Shown here: positions 1 through 12,364 of the stretch, one piece after another
How the letters are laid out: each line of letters opens with the position of its first letter
How positions within the stretch are numbered: position 1 is the stretch's first letter
NCBI GenBank assembly: GCA_029931535.1
Contig: JAQPZY010001554.1
Location: forward strand, 2,356,001 to 2,420,000
Direction: 5' to 3'
DNA: 64,000 nucleotides
Origin: Margaritifera margaritifera
Taxonomy: Eukaryota; Mollusca; Bivalvia; Unionida; Margaritiferidae
The notes under the pieces: generated by a model
What the model was told of the DNA's origin: nothing
What the model saw: the letters and a program-made list of their open reading frames with translations, nothing else
Databases searched by the model: none
Program-made: the position numbers and the translations under genes

Positions 1-391
1 ATTCAAAGCAAAAAAGGGAGTGCCAATTTTTGAGATATCATTGACATAAACATTTGATGTATGATTTATAGTTCAAGGAGAAGATACAAGACTTTGTCAA
101 ATAATTTAATGCACCCATTTTGTACAAGTTCACTTCTCCAGTATTTTAAGTCTGAAGGTTCTACAATTATTCAACCCAAAAGATTTTTTTCTGGTTACGT
201 CAAGATTGTAATTGTTATGCTTATGTTGCATATAATAATGATTAATAATTCTTGTTATTCTTACATTAAAACTGTTGTCATATTTATCAAGCAGAAATGC
301 ATTCATGAAGGAACACATATAACAAAAAAGCCAAATAAACCTAAATACAAAACATAACAGGATGGATGGACAAGGGCAACATACAATATAC

Positions 392-610
392 AGTATATAC
401 TAGTGTATAAGTTAATACCAACTGCAAACTGCATAGACCCAGATCTATCATCACATAATGTGCCAGCAGATCTGGGTCAATGCAGTTTGTAAGGACTAAT
501 CAGTAGAACAAACAACATAGGCCCAGATCTGCCGGCACATTGTGCGATGGCAGATCAGGGTCTATGTTGTTTGCATTTGGACCCGGATTATACGCGAGTA
601 TATACGGTAC
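392..610 (+). mobile_element. Nested-palindrome TIR element, copy 1
   Basis: About 219 bp ending in GAGTATATACGGTA. Hairpin 1 (GCAGTTT type) occupies about 424-491 and hairpin 2 (TTGTTTG type) about 508-573. The left arm is diverged (cagtatatac) and the right end intact. Orientation is called plus when the GCAGTTT hairpin comes first. Confidence 0.8.
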
Positions 611-1389
611 TCCTTTTAATTTTGTGGCAAGGCATATATGTATGAATGAATGAATAGAGTAAGTTCCTAAACTGTAAAGGCAAAACTTGCAAAAAACTTT
701 AACGATACACCCTTCCAAATAAATAAAATAAAACCAGATAAAAAGATAAAAGGAAAACAAAATTAAAAAATATAAAAAGCTATATGAAATAAAACATAAA
801 GTTTAAAAAGTATAAAATCCTTAAAATATAGGGTCAAATTTTTATATATAATCTGCATAAAAGCTTACATTATATGCATAAAATAAACTGATGATTTTTA
901 ATTAAAATTGAAACATGTATATAATAAGACATAAGAAATAGTTCATGTATCATTTTTAAACCATAGATAATCCCTCTTTAATCTGTTAAAAAATAAAATA
1001 AAGCTATTGTGCGATAAATGAGAACAAAAAGCAAGAATACATGAGCCTGAGTAAGATATAAATAATGATATATGGTAAATTCTGCTTACATTTAGAAAAG
1101 TTATAAATAAGTAACAGAATATATACCGGTACTGACAGTGCGTGTTAGAAATTAATTCAACTTACTTTGCAAGAAACCATAAGCAAAAACATTGTCTGAA
1201 ATATATGGCAAATAAATACAATAAAACTTGTAAATAATCATAAATAATCATAAATGACTTGAAAAAAGGATTATAAATCATAATTTGAAAAAATCATAAA
1301 CTAAATATAATTGGGGATCTTTACTTTAAATGAAGCCCATATATATCCATGCAGATATTTATTGCTCTTGTTGTATCAGGATTTAGGCA

Positions 1390-1535
1390 TATATAATGTG
1401 TATGCCAGTGTAAACAGTATTGAGTCAGACCTGCCATCCCATAATGCCCAGGCAGACCATGATCTATGCTGTTCAATTTATATCATAGTACAATTTTCAG
1501 CGCAGACCCTGAACTGCTGACACATTATGCGATGG
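1390..1535 (+). mobile_element. Diverged remnant of the nested-palindrome element
   Basis: Recognisable pieces of both hairpins (bctgccatcccataatgcc-like loop near 1433 and acacattatgcgatggcag near 1520) remain, but arms and termini are eroded. It contributes no gene. Confidence 0.5.
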
Positions 1536-1608
1536 CAGAATAGACAATTTCTGAATCATTTCCATTAGGCAATATCCCAATGACCTCCGAGTATTTTCTC
1601 AGGCAGTA

Positions 1609-1830
1609 ATGACAATTCTTTCTTACACCATTAGCATTAAGGAATTTAGTAACCAAGGTTGGCAAACAGGCAGAGGAAGCCTCACATTGGATTTGGCGGA
1701 AGAGAGAAGAGCGATGGAAAAGCTAATTGGTTCCAGGCTGAGTCTGATCAACTCGGTCGGTGCACCCCTGAAGAGTGTTGTGGGTCAGCGCCAAAACACT
1801 CTAGGATAGTGGATCCCCACCTTATGACGG
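1609..1830. other. GC-richer unassigned block
   Basis: This block is clearly richer in G and C than its flanks and is open in two plus frames for 66-70 codons (for example GWQTGRGSLTLDLAEERRAM). It looks like a fragment of a once-coding mobile element, but I recognise no domain. It is not in frame with, nor on the strand of, the LAR gene. Confidence 0.3.
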
Positions 1831-1971
1831 AACCGGTTGCAGTGCAGAACTGTATTCAAATATTACAATAAGGAATCATGCATAATGCTTTCCTGTTGGT
1901 TCTATTAAGTCTAAGTTTTTAATTATGAAGGTTATTATCAATACGTATTCTCATGTATATTGCTCTTAATG

Positions 1972-2191
1972 TACCGTATATACTCATGTATATGCCAATA
2001 CCAACTGAAAACTGTATAGACCCAGATCTGTCGACGCATAATGCGCCGGCAGATCTGGATCTATGCAGTTTGTAAGGACTAATATATAGAACAAACAACA
2101 TAGACCCTGATCTGCCAACACATTATGCGATAGCAGATCAGGGTCTATGTTGTTTACATTGGAACTGGATTATAAGCGAGTATATACGGTA
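1972..2191 (+). mobile_element. Nested-palindrome TIR element, copy 2
   Basis: 220 bp from TACCGTATATACTCATG to GAGTATATACGGTA. The termini are nearly perfect inverted repeats. Hairpin 1 is around 2008-2074 and hairpin 2 around 2091-2156, joined by a spacer TAAGGACTAATATATAGAAC. A well preserved copy. Confidence 0.88.
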
Positions 2192-3570
2192 ATAAAAATT
2201 TTTTAAAATTTTGGTAGTCATTATTTATTTGCTTGTATAAAGTGCTCTTTGGCTGCACCTGATGATATGGTTCTTCTTAAAATTGCCATGAAAAGGGATG
2301 AGGAAAAAGATCAATTATTTCTAACAGTATTAGAAGTGAAATTAACTTTTAAAATTTGAGAGTTTTTTAAAAAGTTTTTTTCAAGGTTTCAACAATTTCT
2401 TTGAGGTTCAAGACACAAAGCAGTTATAAGATTATCTCCATGGTGAACATATCATTTATTAAAAATTTGAAAATGAATGGTAGAATAAAATGACTGGATA
2501 TCTTTAATTTGCATAATTTGCTCGCTTTCTTGACTGCTAGGCTAGCCTAATGAAAAACCGTGTGCAAAAAAGCATTTTTTGTGGGGTCATGGTAGAGCCA
2601 TTCATCATTTTTTCAAATTTTCAGATTTTTTTATTTTGTATTTAGGTTTCCTTCAGGTTTTTTTTGGCTTTTTTTTTAGGGTTTTAAGGTCACAATGAAA
2701 TTTTAGGGTTTTCAAGGTTTTTGAGGTCCATATCTAACCCTGTTCTAAGCAAATCCATGAATGCTGACAATACTCATCCCTCAAAAAATCCCATGAGTAC
2801 TGTGTACATGAACCTGCACTTTTATTGTCATTGTAACTGATCATTTTTTACCCACTGAAGAGTTCAAATGGTTGGAGGTCATTCAAGGTAAAACAGTCTC
2901 CATATAGTAGAATTCTAGTATCTGTGAACAAGTTTAAATTCACATTTATCTCGTACCAAAATCATACAGATTTTAGTGCATTTATAATGTTTCCAATAAA
3001 TTAGAGTGAACAATCATCTAACATCATGCACTTCTACCTCGAAAAACCTCTAACCTGGTGTGCAAGCATGTAAATTGTATCTCTGCTCGGAGAATGTGTA
3101 GATCAGCTTATCAAAATTCTCGGTAAACTAACTCAAGTAGAACTTGAAAAACTCAAAGTGCTTCAGGACCAAATTGTTTGGTCGAGTTTTTACATTGTTA
3201 TACTATTTGAAGTCTCAGACAAAAGCAGTATTCCCCCTTTGACTAAGTTTCTCTCTGTCCTGAAAGACCTCCAATTTTAAAAGGTTCTTGATTCTCCAGA
3301 TTTGCTTTTCATAGCTTGTATCATTTTGAACTGGCCACAACGACCAACTACTTCAATTTTTTATTGACCCGACCGGAATGGCGGGCATGTGCTAATTTTG
3401 AACGCTTTGCAACAGAAGGCTTCATGCATGAAATGGGTGAATCATTCTTGTGATGCAGAGTGTTCAAGTAACTGATGTTCAAGTTTTACAAGTTTTACTC
3501 TGTATAAATTTGTTGTTCAAAGGAATATGACTAATCAGATTAGAAACTGATGGAATTTCTGGATACTTAC
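2192..3570. other. LAR intron sequence, nothing recognised
   Basis: AT-rich sequence after the last exon seen. I find no FN3-like coding stretch on the minus strand and no clear repeat structure apart from T-rich runs around 2570-2720. Confidence 0.5.
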
Positions 3571-3663
3571 GTCCATCTGGTGTGTCAATTGTGGTTACAG
3601 CTCTTTCACCATAGTCTACTTGATTTCTGGCCAATACTCTAAATTCATAGGTTGCACCACGAT
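3571..3663 (-). CDS. Lar: LAR-like RPTP exon: second part of FN3 domain 6 (last exon in the window)
   Basis: Acceptor AG at 3665-3664 and a perfect donor GTAAGT at 3570-3565 bound 93 nt, phase 1-1. Joined to the previous exon it reads LLDRGATYEFRVLARNQVDY then GERAVTTIDTPDG. The sequence G.TYEFRV.A.N..G is the conserved F strand of FN3-6, and TPDG is the linker to the next FN3. No further exon was seen between 3570 and 1, so FN3-7 onward lies beyond the window. The exon is too short to stand out as an open frame and is supported by splice signals, phase and homology. Confidence 0.88.
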
Positions 3664-3718
3664 CTAAATAGAGAGTTAATTGTGTGAAATGAAGAAATTA
3701 TTTGTATTTGTTTTGTCT

Positions 3719-3764
3719 GGAGAGAGAGAGAGAGACAGACAGAGATATAAAGACTGAGAGAGAT

Positions 3765-3818
<54 letters not shown>
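3719..3818. repeat. (GA)n microsatellite
   Basis: About 100 bp of GA dinucleotide with a few interruptions in its first half (gacagacagagatataaag). It lies about 55 bp upstream of the acceptor of the 3663-3571 exon on the gene strand, so its transcript would be a CU-rich tract in the intron end region. Confidence 0.95.
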
Positions 3819-3822
<4 letters not shown>

Positions 3823-4409
3823 TAGCCTATGGAATTCTATCCCAAATGTGTGTGGTTTTATGTATATGGCTGTCTATATGTGCATGCATGAAGGACCATA
3901 AAGGGTACGAAACTACAGTGATAAAAATTCTCTGAATCATAAAAATGTAGTGTAAGTAGAATATAGACTTCATAATTTCTTTGTTAATTAAATGCCACAC
4001 ATTCCAAAAAAATGCATTCTGAATAAAAATGGCTTTATAATATTTTTGTAAAAATCATAATCAAGTACATTTAAAATAGCAAGTAATTTATAGATTATTA
4101 TTATTATTATTTTTATTATTATTATAGAAGACAGAAAGAACCATATACATATGCATGTAGAATAAGTAATAATACAAATAGAAATTAAAATATTCAGATG
4201 ACAATGCTTTTTTCCCAGATCAAAGATGAATATAAAAAAAAATAGAAATAATATTGTATAATAATGGTTGATATTTTTTTATCATAATTTTAGAATTCAG
4301 AAATTTGATCAGATTTTAAAATAAATAATCTTAATAATAATAATCTATATGTTTATCAGACATTTACACTTCTATTTAGGAATTATGTGTATTTTCAACA
4401 ACATCAACA

Positions 4410-4417
4410 ACAACAAC

Positions 4418-4489
<72 letters not shown>
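4410..4489. repeat. (CAA)n-(TAA)n microsatellite
   Basis: A short CAA run passes into about 23 uninterrupted AAT/TAA triplets. The surrounding 3820-5600 contains two imperfect copies of an AT-rich sequence (near 3950-4200 and 4900-5090, partly in inverted orientation) but no gene. Confidence 0.95.
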
Positions 4490-4490
<1 letters not shown>

Positions 4491-5605
4491 TCTACATTAC
4501 ATATTCTTGTTAAATGTTCATCAAATTGCTGGCATGCTAAATGCTATCTAAATATGAATTAAACATATTTCTATGGTGAAGACACTTCTGTTCATACTGC
4601 ATTTTTGTGGAATGTTTAACATATAATATAAAAATGATACAAATCTATAATCTAATTATCTGACATATTTATCATTTAGAGAATGACATACTTATGATTT
4701 AGAGAATTTTGTGACTGTTGTGTTGCATCCCTTTATTATAGTCATAGTCATTAAGTAGGCATCTTGCATGGTGTATACAGTACAGATCCACATCACAACC
4801 ATGCACCTTACAATAAAACTATCAACCATTTGATTTGACAATATTATTTTTATTTTTATTTGTATTCATCACTGATTTGGTAACAAAGCTTTAAAAATAT
4901 TGTCATCTGAATATTTTAATTATTACTTTACATGTAGTCAAAGCACTAACATTTTAAATGATACTTAATTATGAATGTTACAAAATTATTATAAAGCCAT
5001 TTTTATTCAGACTGCATTATTTTGAAATGTGTGGCATATAATTAAAAAAAAATGATAATTCTATATTCTACTTTCATTACATTTTTGTGATTCAGAGAAT
5101 TTTTAACACTGTAGTTTCATACCCATTATTTTAATTTTACTGATTATAGCGGTTGGTATCTTGCACGTTGTATACAGTATAAATGTACCAAGTTTTATTT
5201 TTACCTTCGTGAGTATCTGCATTACAACCATGCACCTTATGACGTGTATTAGGCTGTCACTGTACTATAAATAGCATTTCTTGAACATTGCACTCACTGT
5301 TAACAACTTAATTTTTCCAAATTAAAAATGTATGCTCAGATGGAACAAAGTTTGGTTTGCAATTTGTAAGAAATAAAGGGATTCAATAATCCTCAATTAG
5401 ATAGTAACTGTGCCAGATAAATACTTTCAAAGACCAGAGGTTGTGTAAGATTCATAATGAATGGGTCCAGACAATAGTAAAGCATCCATTACAATAACCA
5501 ATTAATGGGTCCAAAATTCTTTACCACAGAATTCATTTTTATATGTTAGAATATATACAATTTTGTCACAGCCTGATGATTGGGATGACTGAAGATTCAT
5601 GCTAT

Positions 5606-5835
5606 ACCATATATACTCATATATTATACACACCCTATTGTGAAAGGCCTAGACTCTGATCTGCTGTCACATCATGTGCTGCTGATAATCAGGATCTATT
5701 CTAATGGGTATAAATCGTTAGAAGATTAACTAGGATAGGCTGGCCTGGATCTTCTGGTATGTTATGTCAAAGCAGATCAGGGTCTGTGCTGTTTGCAGTT
5801 GTGTGCAATTATTACATGAGAAAATACAGTATTTT
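5606..5835 (+). mobile_element. Strongly diverged nested-palindrome element
   Basis: Begins ccatatatactcatatatta and retains a right hairpin half (aaagcagatcagggtctgtg, 5769-5788). Most of hairpin 1 is scrambled. It lies directly left of an intact copy at 5854, so the two form a tandem pair of different ages. Confidence 0.55.
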
Positions 5836-5853
5836 ATGTGATAGTTGCAATAG

Positions 5854-6074
5854 TACCATATATACTCGCATATAAGCCGATACCTACTGCAAACTGCATA
5901 GGCCCAGATCTGCCGTCGCATAATGTGCCGGCAGATTTGGTTCTATGCAGTTTGTAAGGACTAATTGGTAGAACAAACAACATAGACCCTGATCTGCCAA
6001 CGTATTATGTGAGGTCAGATCACCGTCTGTGTTGTTTGCATTTGGATCCGGCTTATACAAGAGTATATACGATA
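5854..6074 (+). mobile_element. Nested-palindrome TIR element, copy 3
   Basis: 221 bp from TACCATATATACTCGCAT to GAGTATATACGATA. Hairpin 1 is near-perfect; hairpin 2 has a small number of mismatches (gatcaccgtctgtg in its right arm). The spacer carries ctaattggtagaac. Confidence 0.87.
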
Positions 6075-6703
6075 GTTACATGCAACAGCCATATCAACAT
6101 CTGTGCTAAAGATACTGCAACACATTGAAAACTGAAATATGACACTGCAACTATCAATCTAAATATAGAACTTGATCTGCACTTCATCATATGTTTATCT
6201 TCTGTTTAAATTACCAAAGTACAGACCTAAATCAGCTCCAAATAGATCTGATAAGTAAATAGGGCGAAAGATAGCGATGGACAATTAAAACAAACCAAAG
6301 CCCCTTCAGAAAGTCACCTCTCCACACGTTCCCTAAAGTTTAAGTTATGACAATTAAGGCATATAGTAGCATGGTTCATAATTTTGTGTAACTATGGTGC
6401 TTTCTACCATTGTACTGATAAATTTCTCCCGATTTTAAGCAATTATCTTATATCTTTAATACTAGAACCATGTCTTTTTTAACACCAAACTTTTGTTGAT
6501 CTGTCATGAAAACCAGATTTTGTGTTACAGACTATGACCTGAGGCAGATTGGGCATAGGTTACAATTAACAATTGACATAAAAGTAAAACTGATACTTAA
6601 TACTAGATTACATACTTTTAAGCAAAAAAAATATTTTTGTGAATATTGATTACTTGCAAAATTTACTAACCTTTTATGATCAAGAGGAAGTGAAAGTCTG
6701 AAC

Positions 6704-6923
6704 TACCATATATACTTGAGTATACCCCGAGTCCAAATGCAAACAACATAGATCCTGATCTGCTGTCGCATAATGCACTGGCAGATCAGGGTCTATGTTG
6801 TTTGTTCAACTGATTAGTCGAAACCAACTGCATAGACCCAGATCTGCTGGTGCATTATGCAACAGCAGATCTGGGTCTATGCAGTTTGCAGTTGGTATCG
6901 GATTATACACGAGCAGATATGGT
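6704..6923 (-). mobile_element. Nested-palindrome TIR element, copy 4
   Basis: 220 bp with the TTGTTTG hairpin first, so it is in the opposite orientation to copy 3. Both hairpins are close to perfect (6745-6812 and 6825-6892). The right terminus gagcagatatggt has drifted. Confidence 0.86.
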
Positions 6924-7508
6924 GGGTTTGTGCATAAAACAGTTCTGTTAATTGTTGTACTAGTTCTGTATTTCAACAAAAATGAGCTTTGTTAAGCAGG
7001 GTAAAAAGATTGAGATACACTATGAACCTATGAACTGGTTGGCTCTACATTACTGAGAGCAACATTTTACATTTTTTTGTATTTTGCAGGGATTGGGTGA
7101 AAGGGTGAAAGTGGCAGCCATATTATCATCCAATGACTGCAGTCTGCTGAAAACAGACTGCTTCTCTATCTACAGATAAGAGAGAGTTCTCCAAATATTC
7201 TGGATATAACCACTTCAATCAGACATTAAACCAGTCAACCAAATCAACCTGAACTACAACTTAATAAAACTGCTGTAAAATTGGACTACATCTGGAAAAT
7301 AGCCAAATTTACTGAAGTATGTGAAAAAAAAGAAAGACATAAGGTTTGATAAGAGGGAACCTGATGATCAGGCTTAGCAATAATGGAAGCCACCCTCCAG
7401 TGCTGGTGGTTTAGTATGTGTGCTATAAAATCTTTCCAGTTTGTATAAAAGCAACAACACTGACATCATCAGCAACAAAACACAGTAAACAGTGATAGCT
7501 GCATTGGT

Positions 7509-7550
7509 AGAAGAAGAAGAAGAAGAAGAAGAAGAAGAAGAAAAAGAAGC
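7509..7550. repeat. (GAA)n microsatellite
   Basis: About 13 AAG/GAA triplets. On the minus strand this reads as a polyserine/TTC run in an otherwise non-coding frame. Confidence 0.93.
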
Positions 7551-7589
7551 AACCAAAAAAAAAAAATGTGTCCACATGACATGGATGCC

Positions 7590-8770
7590 CCTGCCAATAT
7601 CATGCTATTGAAGGGCAAAGATACTTGTCGAAAAAGTGTACATAACTCATTAAAATTGTGCAGGAAAACAAGAAAAACAAAACAAAACCTAAATCATCTT
7701 GATATAAGCAACATACCAAATTTGGTTTCTATCCATGAACTTCTTCAAAAATTATTGAGTATAAACGAAATTGAAAGTCACAGTTGCAAGTCAAAGAGGG
7801 GCCATAACTTTGCAACAAAAACCCAGTTAAAATCGAACTTGATTTAGTCTTCTTTATGTAAACCACATACAAAAATTTGATTTCAATCCATTAAGTCCTT
7901 TCAAAGTTACTGAGCAGAAATTAAATTGACGAGTAAAGTTCTAAGTCAAGAAGGGCCAAAACTCAGTATAATTTTGCTGGGAAACTGTGAAAATCCATCT
8001 TGACCTAGATCTTTTTAATATAAAATATCATATCAGATTTGATTTTAATCCATTAAGTTCTTCAAAAATTTCTGAGTGGAGACAAAAAATTGATCTAAGT
8101 CAGAGAAGGTCCATAACTTCTTAAATTTTGCCAAAAAAAGATGGAACCTGACCTAGGTCTTCTTAACGTAAACCCAAATATCAAATAAGAGTACCGTATA
8201 TATTCACATATAAGCCGATACCAACTGCAAACTGCATAGACCCAGATCTGCCGGGGCAATTATGCGTCGGCAGATATGGGTCTATGCAGTTTGTAAGGAC
8301 TAATCAGTAGAATAAACAACATAGACCCTGACCTACTGGCGCATTATGCGATGGCAGATCAGGGTCTATGTTGTTTACATTTGGACTTGGCTTATACGTT
8401 AAGTCCTTCAAAAGTTACTGCGTGGAAATCAAATTAAAGGGAAGTCAAAAAAGGGCCATAAATTTTCATGGAGAACTGTGAAAATCAAACTTGACCTAGG
8501 TCTTTTTAATCTAAAGCCTCATACCAAATTAGATTTAAATTTATTAAGTCCTTAAAAAAGTTGCTGAGCGTAAACCAAATTGAAGGGCGAAGTTTTAAAA
8601 TTTTGCTAAAAAATAATGAAAATTGAATGGGACTTTTTCTGAATGTAAAATGTCATAAAAAAATCTGGTTGAATCCATAATGTCCTTCAAAATTTATTAA
8701 GCAGAAACAAAATTTGCAGGACATGATGGCTGGACATGGGCAATACTATATGCCCCCTTCATGAATATAG
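7590..8770. repeat. Tandem array of ~145-150-bp units (family C), interrupted by a TIR element
   Basis: Diverged units carry the words gggccataactt, gacctaggtctt, tttgatttcaatccattaag and ttcaaaagttactgagc, recurring at roughly 145-150 bp. The array ends with acatgatggctggacatggg and aatactatatgccccc. A truncated nested-palindrome element is inserted at 8192-8398. The apparent open frame 7566-7847 runs through a unit and is not a gene. This may be a decayed non-autonomous transposon with a central satellite (inference). Confidence 0.75.
8192..8398 (+). mobile_element. Nested-palindrome TIR element, copy 5, right end truncated
   Basis: Starts TACCGTATATATTCACAT and carries both hairpins intact, but stops at cttggcttatacg, lacking the last ~15 bp of the right TIR. 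The flanking sequence resumes with the family C word ttaagtccttcaaaagttac, so it was inserted in that array and then lost its end. Confidence 0.85.
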
Positions 8771-9303
8771 TGGATACAAAGTCAAAGTTTCAGATGAAAT
8801 GTTTACAATAGGGAAATGAAAAGGTACCTATTCTGAGAGTTATCTGGCGTTAATAGGGTTAGCATAAATTACAGTAAAAAAAAACTACAAGTATTATTGA
8901 CAGGAATTTACACAGTGGCAAATAGTGCTGCATAAATATTTGAAGACAAATGTTTATGGATGCTTCAGTTCTTTTCTGTTTCATACTGACTGATTGACAT
9001 AACTTACTCTATGTTGGAAAGGATTACTTACTCTATGTTGGAAAGGATTTTATCAATTTAAGACAGATATACCTTGGTATGCTAATATAGCTCTTAATTA
9101 TGTATGCATGTGTGAATGGTAAAAAAGTTTTTCTGGTGTGTATGCTGGCAGATAGGTATATATTTCACAAATATTCACAACAATCTGCCCTGATAATCTT
9201 GTTTCTTGGTTGGTGATTTTGTGTACTGCTTTTACTGACCCTCTTCTAACTAGAGGATTACGCTTTCCTGCCCTTGATAGGTGCAGGTAAGAACTGAGAT
9301 TAC

Positions 9304-9498
9304 CGAGCAATGTTGCAATATAGGACTGCTGGTTGGCCTGCAGAATAATCTGTCGGTAAAGTTCGCCAATTCGGCCCCAATACAACTTGTATCCCTCAAG
9401 GTTGCCATGTATCTCCTCAGGCTTCTGCCATGACACCTGAACTTGTGGAGGTTCTGCCTGAATCAGCTCAGCCTGAAGGTTTCGTGGAGCACTTGGAA
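9304..9498 (-). CDS. Lar: LAR-like RPTP exon: first part of FN3 domain 6
   Basis: Acceptor AG at 9500-9499 and donor GTAATC at 9303-9298 bound 195 nt, phase 1-1. The product starts VPSAPRNLQAELIQAEPPQV, then VSWQKPEEIHGNLEGYKLYW and ANQQSYIATLL. The W...P.E..G.L.GY.L.W arrangement matches FN3-6 of LAR. The reading frame stays open past the donor to 9098, but that extension no longer resembles FN3, whereas splicing to 3663 restores the missing strands F and G (LLDRGATYEFRVLARN). I therefore place the donor at 9303. Confidence 0.9.
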
Positions 9499-9599
9499 CT
9501 GAAATAACATCAGATGATAATTCCGATGAAATGCACTGTAAACAGTGTCTGTTTGATTTGTCTGCTTTTTATTTCTTTTTCTTTAACTTCTGATTTAAA

Positions 9600-9690
9600 G
9601 CAAGTAGGTTTGACCCTGACCTGCCAATGCTTAACATGATGACATATCTGGGTCTATGATGTACACAGATGGGTACATGTTATACATACA
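9600..9690. mobile_element. Remnant of one hairpin of the nested-palindrome element
   Basis: The pair gtttgaccctgacctgcc and acatatctgggtctatgatg around a short AT loop recalls a single hairpin. Termini are absent, and the copy is badly eroded. Confidence 0.4.
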
Positions 9691-9769
9691 ATCAGATATA
9701 GTATTCTTCTTTTTTCTTTCTTTCATTCTGAAAAATGCACATACTCCTCCTGGAGGAATTCAAAAGGGC

Positions 9770-11890
9770 ATCATGATATTACAATGTAAACTTAAACCAA
9801 AAGACCGTGTTTGGTACAAAAAAATGTTTGCATGAAGGCAGGCCCTGTGTAAAAAAATGAAGAATACACCACAATAATAACTATCCTTTTAAAATAAATG
9901 TGTTTGTTTGCATATGGATAACAATTACTAATTTTAATTCACTCATATTTTATTCATGAAGAGACATTCCAGATCAACCAAGTTCTATAGTAATGACAGT
10001 AATGATTTATATGAGAATAATAACCATAATGAAAACAGTAATCAATAATAACCATAATGAAAACAGTAATCAATGTGCAAAATAAAAACGTCATTCTGAA
10101 GAATATTTTTGTAGTCAATATATATAGTTTATTCTCTAAGTAACTGTTGAAAAATCTGTCCAAAATTGAACATACAAATTTTTGGATTAAAACCCCATCA
10201 TCCAGTCTAAAGGCTTCCCTGTACCAAAGCTCTTGAATATAAAAATAAATGGGGGACAAATATTTTCTTTATGAAACATACCCAAGAAATTACTTAAATA
10301 TCAGAAAAAACAAAAGATGTCATACTTTTTGACCTTATGGCCCCATCCAGAGACATAAACCAAGGGGACAACAGTCTAGGAAAGCAGAATTAGGGATCAT
10401 ATAATGTTCCATATCTGAAGTGAATTGCATAAAAACAGATAAAAACAAAACTTAAACCAAAAGCTGTCGTACACAGTGACCCCCGTGGTAGGAGTAGAAA
10501 AATAGATAAGGTCAGTATATGATGATGTTATATTATAAACTATGAAGTGAATTTGCATTGAAATATATGTAAAGGAAAAAAAAACTTTAACCAAAATGAG
10601 TCCCATTGTAATTCTTGACACCATGGTCCCACCCAGGGGCAGAACCTAGCAGCAGGAGTGGTACTGAGAGAAGGGGAGTATGTTATGATATTATATTGCA
10701 AATATTAAGTGAATTGCCAAAGTGGTCATGGAAATATAATTGATGAAATTTAACCTAAATGTATATCTATTTAAATTTTGGACCCTATGGCCACACCCTG
10801 AGACAGGATTGGTACTGAAAGATGGGTTGTATGTGATGATATATTCTAAACTTGAAGTGAATTGGTAAAGGGTTTATGGAAATATCAATGATGAAAAACA
10901 TTGCAACGAAAAATGTAACCCCAATACAATTATTGACCCCTGACCCCACCCAGGAGCATAACCTTGGGCCAAGAGTAGGTACTGAGAGATGGAGTGTATG
11001 TACAGGTTATTGACTGAATATTGAAAAATATTGGTCCCGAGGGCATGTGGCAAAGGATGCCCGAGCTTGCCATCCACTTTCAGTATTTTTATAAATCATG
11101 TTTATTTATTTATTTTGTTCTTCTTTCAATTTAAGTTTTTGGATGTATTTGCATTTTCTTTATTTAATTTGGATGATACATTTTTTTTCCTTGGATGAGA
11201 ACTAGATCTACTGATTCTCCAGCACTGGTGTCAGGTAGAAAAGGTTACAGTCATTGTTGGCTTCTGGTAGCCATCATATTTATGATGTAGTCAGCTTTTG
11301 ACGTTTCTGTGGCCATGTATTTACCATATAAGGAAGCAGTGAATATTTTTACTTAACTCCGGTTAACAACGTTAAACTAATGGGATTGTTTATAAAGTAT
11401 ATAATAAGTGATAATATCATATTACAAAGATGAAGTAAATTGAGTACAGGGTTACGAATTGAGTACAGGGTTATGACAATACAAGTCATTGAAACTATAA
11501 CCAAATTGTGTCTCCAATATATGTACAAATCATGAATGTGTCTCCAATACATGTACAATTCACAAATGTGTCTCCAATACATGTTCAATTCATGAATGTG
11601 TCTACGATACTTGTACAATTAAAAAATGTGTTTACGATACTTGTACAATTCAAGAATGTGTCTACGATACATGTACAATTCAAGAATGTGTTTACGATAC
11701 TTGTACAATTCATGAATGTATCTCCAATACTTGTACAAATCATGAATGTGGCCCCAACCAGGGGCAGGATTGATATCAAGAAGGATGTATGTCATGAAGT
11801 TATATTCCAAATAGTGAGTGAATTGGGTAAGAGGTTAATTGGAAAAGATGTGCTGGAAAAAAACTTTAACCAAAGGCTTGATGTACCATC
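9770..11890. repeat. Diverged tandem array of ~150-160-bp units (family E)
   Basis: Recurring words include gaccccacccaggagc, tactgagagatgg, tgtatgtgatgatatat, ctgaagtgaattg and aaactttaaccaaa. Copies can be followed near 10250, 10400, 10550, 10690, 10800, 10930 and 11755. Every open frame across it (for example 9954-10259 and 11508-11894) follows the repeat rather than a conserved protein. The 30-bp minisatellite at 11507-11750 interrupts it. Confidence 0.65.
11507..11750. repeat. 30-bp minisatellite, about 8 units
   Basis: The unit is roughly tgtgtctccaatacatgtac followed by aattcatgaa. Units differ at a few positions (ctccaat versus ctacgat; acatg versus acttg). As 30 is divisible by three, the plus frame gives a ten-residue repeat NVSPIHVQF(M/T), and the minus frames are open too, which explains several long frames. 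No gene is implied. Confidence 0.93.
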
Positions 11891-11972
11891 TTGAGGGAAT
11901 AAATAAAACCAGAAGTGAAAGAAATAATTATGCAGATTTTCTAAAAAAAAGTTTTTTTTTATACATGGATTG

Positions 11973-12007
11973 AGAGAGAGAGAGAGAGATATATATATAT
12001 ATATATA
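11973..12007. repeat. (GA)n-(TA)n microsatellite
   Basis: A short GA run passes directly into a TA run, just left of the interrupted foldback that begins near 12020. Confidence 0.9.
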
Positions 12008-12284
12008 ATGGCTCCAGATGGAAATTACCTTTCCATTTCAGTGAATTGTAAAAAGAAAATCCACAGACACTTGGCCAAGATAGTCAACTCAGCTGAATTG
12101 AATTGTAGATGTTTCCTCTTAACATTCTTTGTACATGTTCTCAGTTAAAGTATATCTAAAGCATCTAACGCATCATAAGTGCATTTATTATATTTAATCC
12201 TCTGGCACTGACCCCTAGAAGGCATTTGCACTGAAAAATGTATTTAAAAGCCGCCTGAAAATTCCACCTAAATGCTAATACATG

Positions 12285-12285
<1 letters not shown>

Positions 12286-12316
<31 letters not shown>

Positions 12317-12364
12317 TGTATGTATGTATGTATGTATGTATGTATGTATGTATGTATGTATGTA
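12286..12364. repeat. (TATG)n microsatellite
   Basis: About 19 uninterrupted TATG units inside the left arm of the foldback. The matching position in the right arm (near 13050) has only tatatacatat, so the run expanded after the arms formed. Confidence 0.96.

Noticed and set aside
1609..1871. Coding exon in the GC-richer block
   Set aside because: No FN3 or other domain, wrong strand for the gene, and two overlapping frames equally open.
9098..9303. Read-through of the FN3-6 exon into 9098 as coding
   Set aside because: Sequence loses FN3 similarity exactly at the GTAATC donor, and the missing strands are found at 3663-3571.
11508..11894. 128-codon open frame as a gene
   Set aside because: It runs through a 30-bp minisatellite that is open in several frames on both strands; the protein is only the repeat.
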